DNA of 64,000 nt, from positions 2,542,001-2,606,000 of the forward strand of contig NZ_RKSM01000001.1 of the NCBI RefSeq assembly GCF_008729015.1, read 5' to 3'. The stretch comes from Haloarcula sp. CBA1129 (lineage in GTDB: Archaea; Halobacteriota; Halobacteria; Halobacteriales; Haloarculaceae). The notes beneath the pieces were generated by a model. That model saw nothing but the letters and a program-made list of their open reading frames with translations. It ran no database searches and was not told the origin of the DNA. Shown piece after piece: positions 62,172-64,000 of the stretch. A program made the translations under genes and the position numbers. Every line of letters begins with the position of its first letter. Positions within the stretch are counted from its first letter, which is position 1.

Positions 62172-62444
62172 TTACGCAGTCGTCTCGGCGAGCACAGTTC
62201 CGAGCACCCACTGCGAGACGAACCCCGCGATGAACGTCGTCACGCCGCCGGCGACGAGGGCGAAGTCGATCAGTTCGGTGAGGGTGTCGACGGGACCGAC
62301 GCTTACAGTGAGGACTACGTACGCGTGCAGGAGCACGTACATGACTGGTAGAAAGACCGCCGTACAGAGCACGCCGGCAGCCGTCGCGCGTCGGATGACC
62401 GGCGGGGCACGGCTAACGACCGGGAGGGAATCGGTCAGGGCCAT
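62172..62444 (-). CDS. Two- or three-helix membrane protein of unknown function
   Basis: A 90-residue hydrophobic protein with membrane segments at about 24-45 (GVLCTAVFLPVMYVLLHAYV) and 58-80 (FALVAGGVTTFIAGFVSQWV). No family is recognised. It lies 56 nt upstream of hemC on the same strand and could be read with it, but there is no sign of a role in heme synthesis. ATG at 62444 is used; a GTG just before is possible. Confidence 0.6.
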   Translation of the reverse strand: MALTDSLPVVSRAPPVIRRATAAGVLCTAVFLPVMYVLLHAYVVLTVSVGPVDTLTELIDFALVAGGVTTFIAGFVSQWVLGTVLAETTA

Positions 62445-62510
62445 CACAATTGGTGTTGTGTGCTATGAGTGTCGTTCTATGGGAGAACGCGACAGTAACG
62501 GCAGCCTCGG

Positions 62511-63056
62511 TTACCACGGCTCGTTTTTCAGGCCGAGCAGGTAGGCGATGCCGTTGGTGACGACGTGTAACACCGGCGTCGCAACGACGACGACGACCAG
62601 CACCGAGAGCGTGAACGTCCCAGTGAACCACGACGGCGCGGCCACGAACGCACAGAGCAACGCCCCGATGACGAAGTCCAGCTGGTCCAGCCCGGGAAAA
62701 GCCGCTCCGCGCTCGCGGCCCGTCCGACGTTTGAGGAAGGACGCGCCGATGTCCCCGAGCATCGCGCCGAAAGCGAGTCCAAGCCCTGCGCGGACCGGAA
62801 ACGTCGGGAGGTCGGTTCCAAGTGCGGCGCTCACGCTTGGTGAGACCTGCGTGAGTCCAAGCGCGAGTAGCGTCCCGGCGACGGTGCCGATCAGCGTCCC
62901 GCGCCACGTCTTACCGTCACCCAGCACTCGCCGCCCGCCCCACGTTCGGCCACCGTCTATCGGTCTGCCGCCACCGGCGAGTACCGCGGCGTTGTTCGGG
63001 ATATACGCCGGCAACATCGCCCACAGCGCCCAGACGACCGTGTCGACCGTCTCCAT
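62511..63056 (-). CDS. carS: CDP-archaeol synthase
   Basis: A 181-residue integral membrane enzyme that activates unsaturated archaetidic acid with CTP to CDP-archaeol, the branch point to polar ether lipids. It has about five helices and the CarS/CdsA-like signatures LPAYIPNNAAVLAGGG, GDGKTWRGTLIG and GDIGASFLKRRTGRERG followed by PGLDQLDFVIGAL, which hold the metal-binding Asp residues. ATG at 63056 gives the family start METVDTVVWALWAM. It works downstream of prenyl synthases such as the one at 17396. Confidence 0.94.
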   Translation of the reverse strand: METVDTVVWALWAMLPAYIPNNAAVLAGGGRPIDGGRTWGGRRVLGDGKTWRGTLIGTVAGTLLALGLTQVSPSVSAALGTDLPTFPVRAGLGLAFGAMLGDIGASFLKRRTGRERGAAFPGLDQLDFVIGALLCAFVAAPSWFTGTFTLSVLVVVVVATPVLHVVTNGIAYLLGLKNEPW

Positions 63057-63118
63057 ATCCTCGCGGTCTGGCCCCGTCGTCTTAATCTGTGTGACTCGCT
63101 GCTGCAGTGTTTGTCTCA

Positions 63119-63144
63119 GTCTCTGTAAACGCGAACACAGAGAC
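63119..63144. repeat. 8-bp inverted repeat between nfuA and carS
   Basis: GTCTCTGT (63119-63126) and ACAGAGAC (63137-63144) are perfect arms around a 10-nt loop, in the 155-nt gap downstream of the NifU-like gene and upstream of carS. It could be an RNA hairpin at the 3' end of the former or an operator of the latter. Confidence 0.4.
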
Positions 63145-63211
63145 AGCGACTCGCGCAGGCGGTTCCACACCTGCGGCTCACCACGGATCTAAGAAAGAGC
63201 GAGAGCTGACC

Positions 63212-63589
63212 TCAGAACGGCGCTTCGGGGCCTTCGTCTTCGTCGCCGCCGACATCGCCGCCGCGGGACTCGCCGGGGAACGAGGGGCTCATGCCGCCGC
63301 TGCCGCCGGCCATGCCTTCCTGCTGTTCCATCCCGGTTCGGGCGGTAACCTCGTTGATTTCCGGGATTTCCTTGGTCATGCGCGTCTTGATCGCCTGAAT
63401 AGTCATCGGCGAGATGCCACAGCCGGAACAGGCACCGCCGAGGCGGATTGTGACGCTGCCTTCCTCGCGGTCGATCTCCTCGATAGCCGCGCTCCCGCCG
63501 TGCATCTGGATCTGCGGGAAGTTGCGGCGCAGGAAGTTCGTGATTCGCTCTCGAAGCTCGTCTCCGCCGTCGTCTGTCTCGGTGCTCAT
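63212..63589 (-). CDS. NifU C-terminal domain (Nfu-type) protein
   Basis: A 125-residue iron-sulfur carrier. The core (residues 8-85) is the NifU_N-like Nfu domain with the CxxC cluster-binding pair C54/C57 in GGACSGCGIS. A Gly/Met/Ser/Asp-rich disordered tail follows. It probably delivers [4Fe-4S] clusters made by the Suf system to target enzymes. ATG at 63589 precedes the first helix (DELRERITNFL). Confidence 0.92.
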   Translation of the reverse strand: MSTETDDGGDELRERITNFLRRNFPQIQMHGGSAAIEEIDREEGSVTIRLGGACSGCGISPMTIQAIKTRMTKEIPEINEVTARTGMEQQEGMAGGSGGMSPSFPGESRGGDVGGDEDEGPEAPF

Positions 63590-63733
63590 AGTGAATTGTA
63601 TTCCGTCCCGGGAGGGCTTAGACCTTTGGACTAACATCTCTATCACGGGGGAGAAACCGTGACCCGCAAGGTCCCGTGTTGGTTACCCCGAACATACCTG
63701 AAGCTTCTACGGGCAGGGTGAGTAGCCCGACGT

Positions 63734-64000
63734 ATGACTCCCTCAGCTGACGAAACGCGGCTGTTCGAGTGTGCGACCTGTGGCGGCGTCGGCATCGGCG
63801 ACAACCGGCCGGAGTGCTGTGGCGAGCCAATGGCGGCGACCGAGACAGGGGACACGGCGGTCAGCGAGCCGTCTCTCGAAACCTTGCTACAGACCGTCTT
63901 CGAGATGTCCGGCACCGAACTGGACGTCTGTCTCTGCGTGATGGAGGGCGGTGAGCTGACCGTGGCGGAGCTGGCCGAGCAGATCGGTTACGACCGGAGC
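63734..64000 (+). CDS. Zinc-ribbon/helix-turn-helix regulator (partial, runs off the window)
   Basis: The first 89 residues of a protein truncated by the window end. It starts with a zinc ribbon (C13, C16 in CATCGG and a CCGEP knuckle) followed by the beginning of a winged-helix domain of the TrmB/MarR-like kind (MEGGELTVAELAEQIGYDRS), where the recognition helix would come next. It is probably a DNA-binding transcription regulator. It is divergent from the Nfu-type gene with 144 nt between them. Confidence 0.75.
   Translation, partial: MTPSADETRLFECATCGGVGIGDNRPECCGEPMAATETGDTAVSEPSLETLLQTVFEMSGTELDVCLCVMEGGELTVAELAEQIGYDRS

Overview
The window is a gene-dense, high-GC archaeal chromosome segment from a halophile, almost certainly Haloarcula or a close relative. 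The evidence is the strongly acidic proteins, archaeal information-processing genes (aRF1, aIF6, L31e, L39e, LX, prefoldin, SRP54/FtsY), an A-type ATP synthase, a cruxrhodopsin-type bacteriorhodopsin, Tat-type lipoprotein signals (RR followed by a lipobox Cys), and many start codons preceded by a TATA-like element about 30 nt upstream, as expected for leaderless mRNAs. I saw no rRNA, tRNA, insertion sequence, prophage or CRISPR array.

Layout. 1-2.1 kb: a hairpin-rich gene-free stretch, release factor aRF1 and a zinc-ribbon protein. 2.2-12.1 kb, minus strand: the energy block atpH-I-K-E-C-F-A-B, then a bacteriorhodopsin gene, then atpD; a quinone-type methyltransferase is divergent from it. 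13-15.5 kb: two divergent surface/membrane proteins, one of them a membrane-anchored winged-helix protein with a 16-bp palindrome at its start. 15.6-19.9 kb: electron transfer flavoprotein, prenyl diphosphate synthase, two small archaeal families and a HAD hydrolase. 20-28.7 kb: secreted and membrane proteins, a molybdopterin oxidoreductase, a nuclease lipoprotein, a CBS-MaoC fusion, a GNAT enzyme, a Gate-domain protein and a pair of MgtE-like half transporters. 28.8-34.6 kb: a complete branched-chain-type ABC transporter operon ending in a thioredoxin-like gene.

34.6-43.5 kb: stress protein, SRP54, AEC carrier, cupin, KDPG-type aldolase, a lipoprotein built from 42-bp repeats of glycosylation sequons, a gene-free gap, then a minus-strand translation/targeting block (FtsY, prefoldin alpha, LX, aIF6, L31e, L39e) with two tiny zinc-finger genes missed by length cut-offs. 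43.6-53.2 kb: lipoprotein, ZIP transporter with an inverted repeat at its start, RNA 2',3'-cyclic phosphodiesterase, TPR and DUF424 proteins, the SufS/SufU iron-sulfur pair, a methyltransferase and a large Cld-like heme protein. 53.3-59.4 kb: SppA peptidase, RecJ-like DHH protein, small secreted proteins and PspA preceded by a possible coupled leader ORF. 59.4-64 kb: hemD-cobA-hemC, CDP-archaeol synthase, a NifU-like protein and the start of a zinc-ribbon helix-turn-helix regulator.

How the genes work together. The rhodopsin makes a light-driven proton gradient that the surrounding ATP synthase genes use. HemC, HemD and CobA lead toward siroheme, and the Cld-like protein may act on iron-coproporphyrin at the end of the heme route. 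The prenyl synthase and CDP-archaeol synthase serve the ether-lipid membrane. SRP54, FtsY and the ribosomal genes form a protein synthesis and targeting neighbourhood. Start codons were often moved inside longer open frames, using signal peptides, family N-termini and promoter position. All family names come from recognition of sequence motifs, not from a database search.
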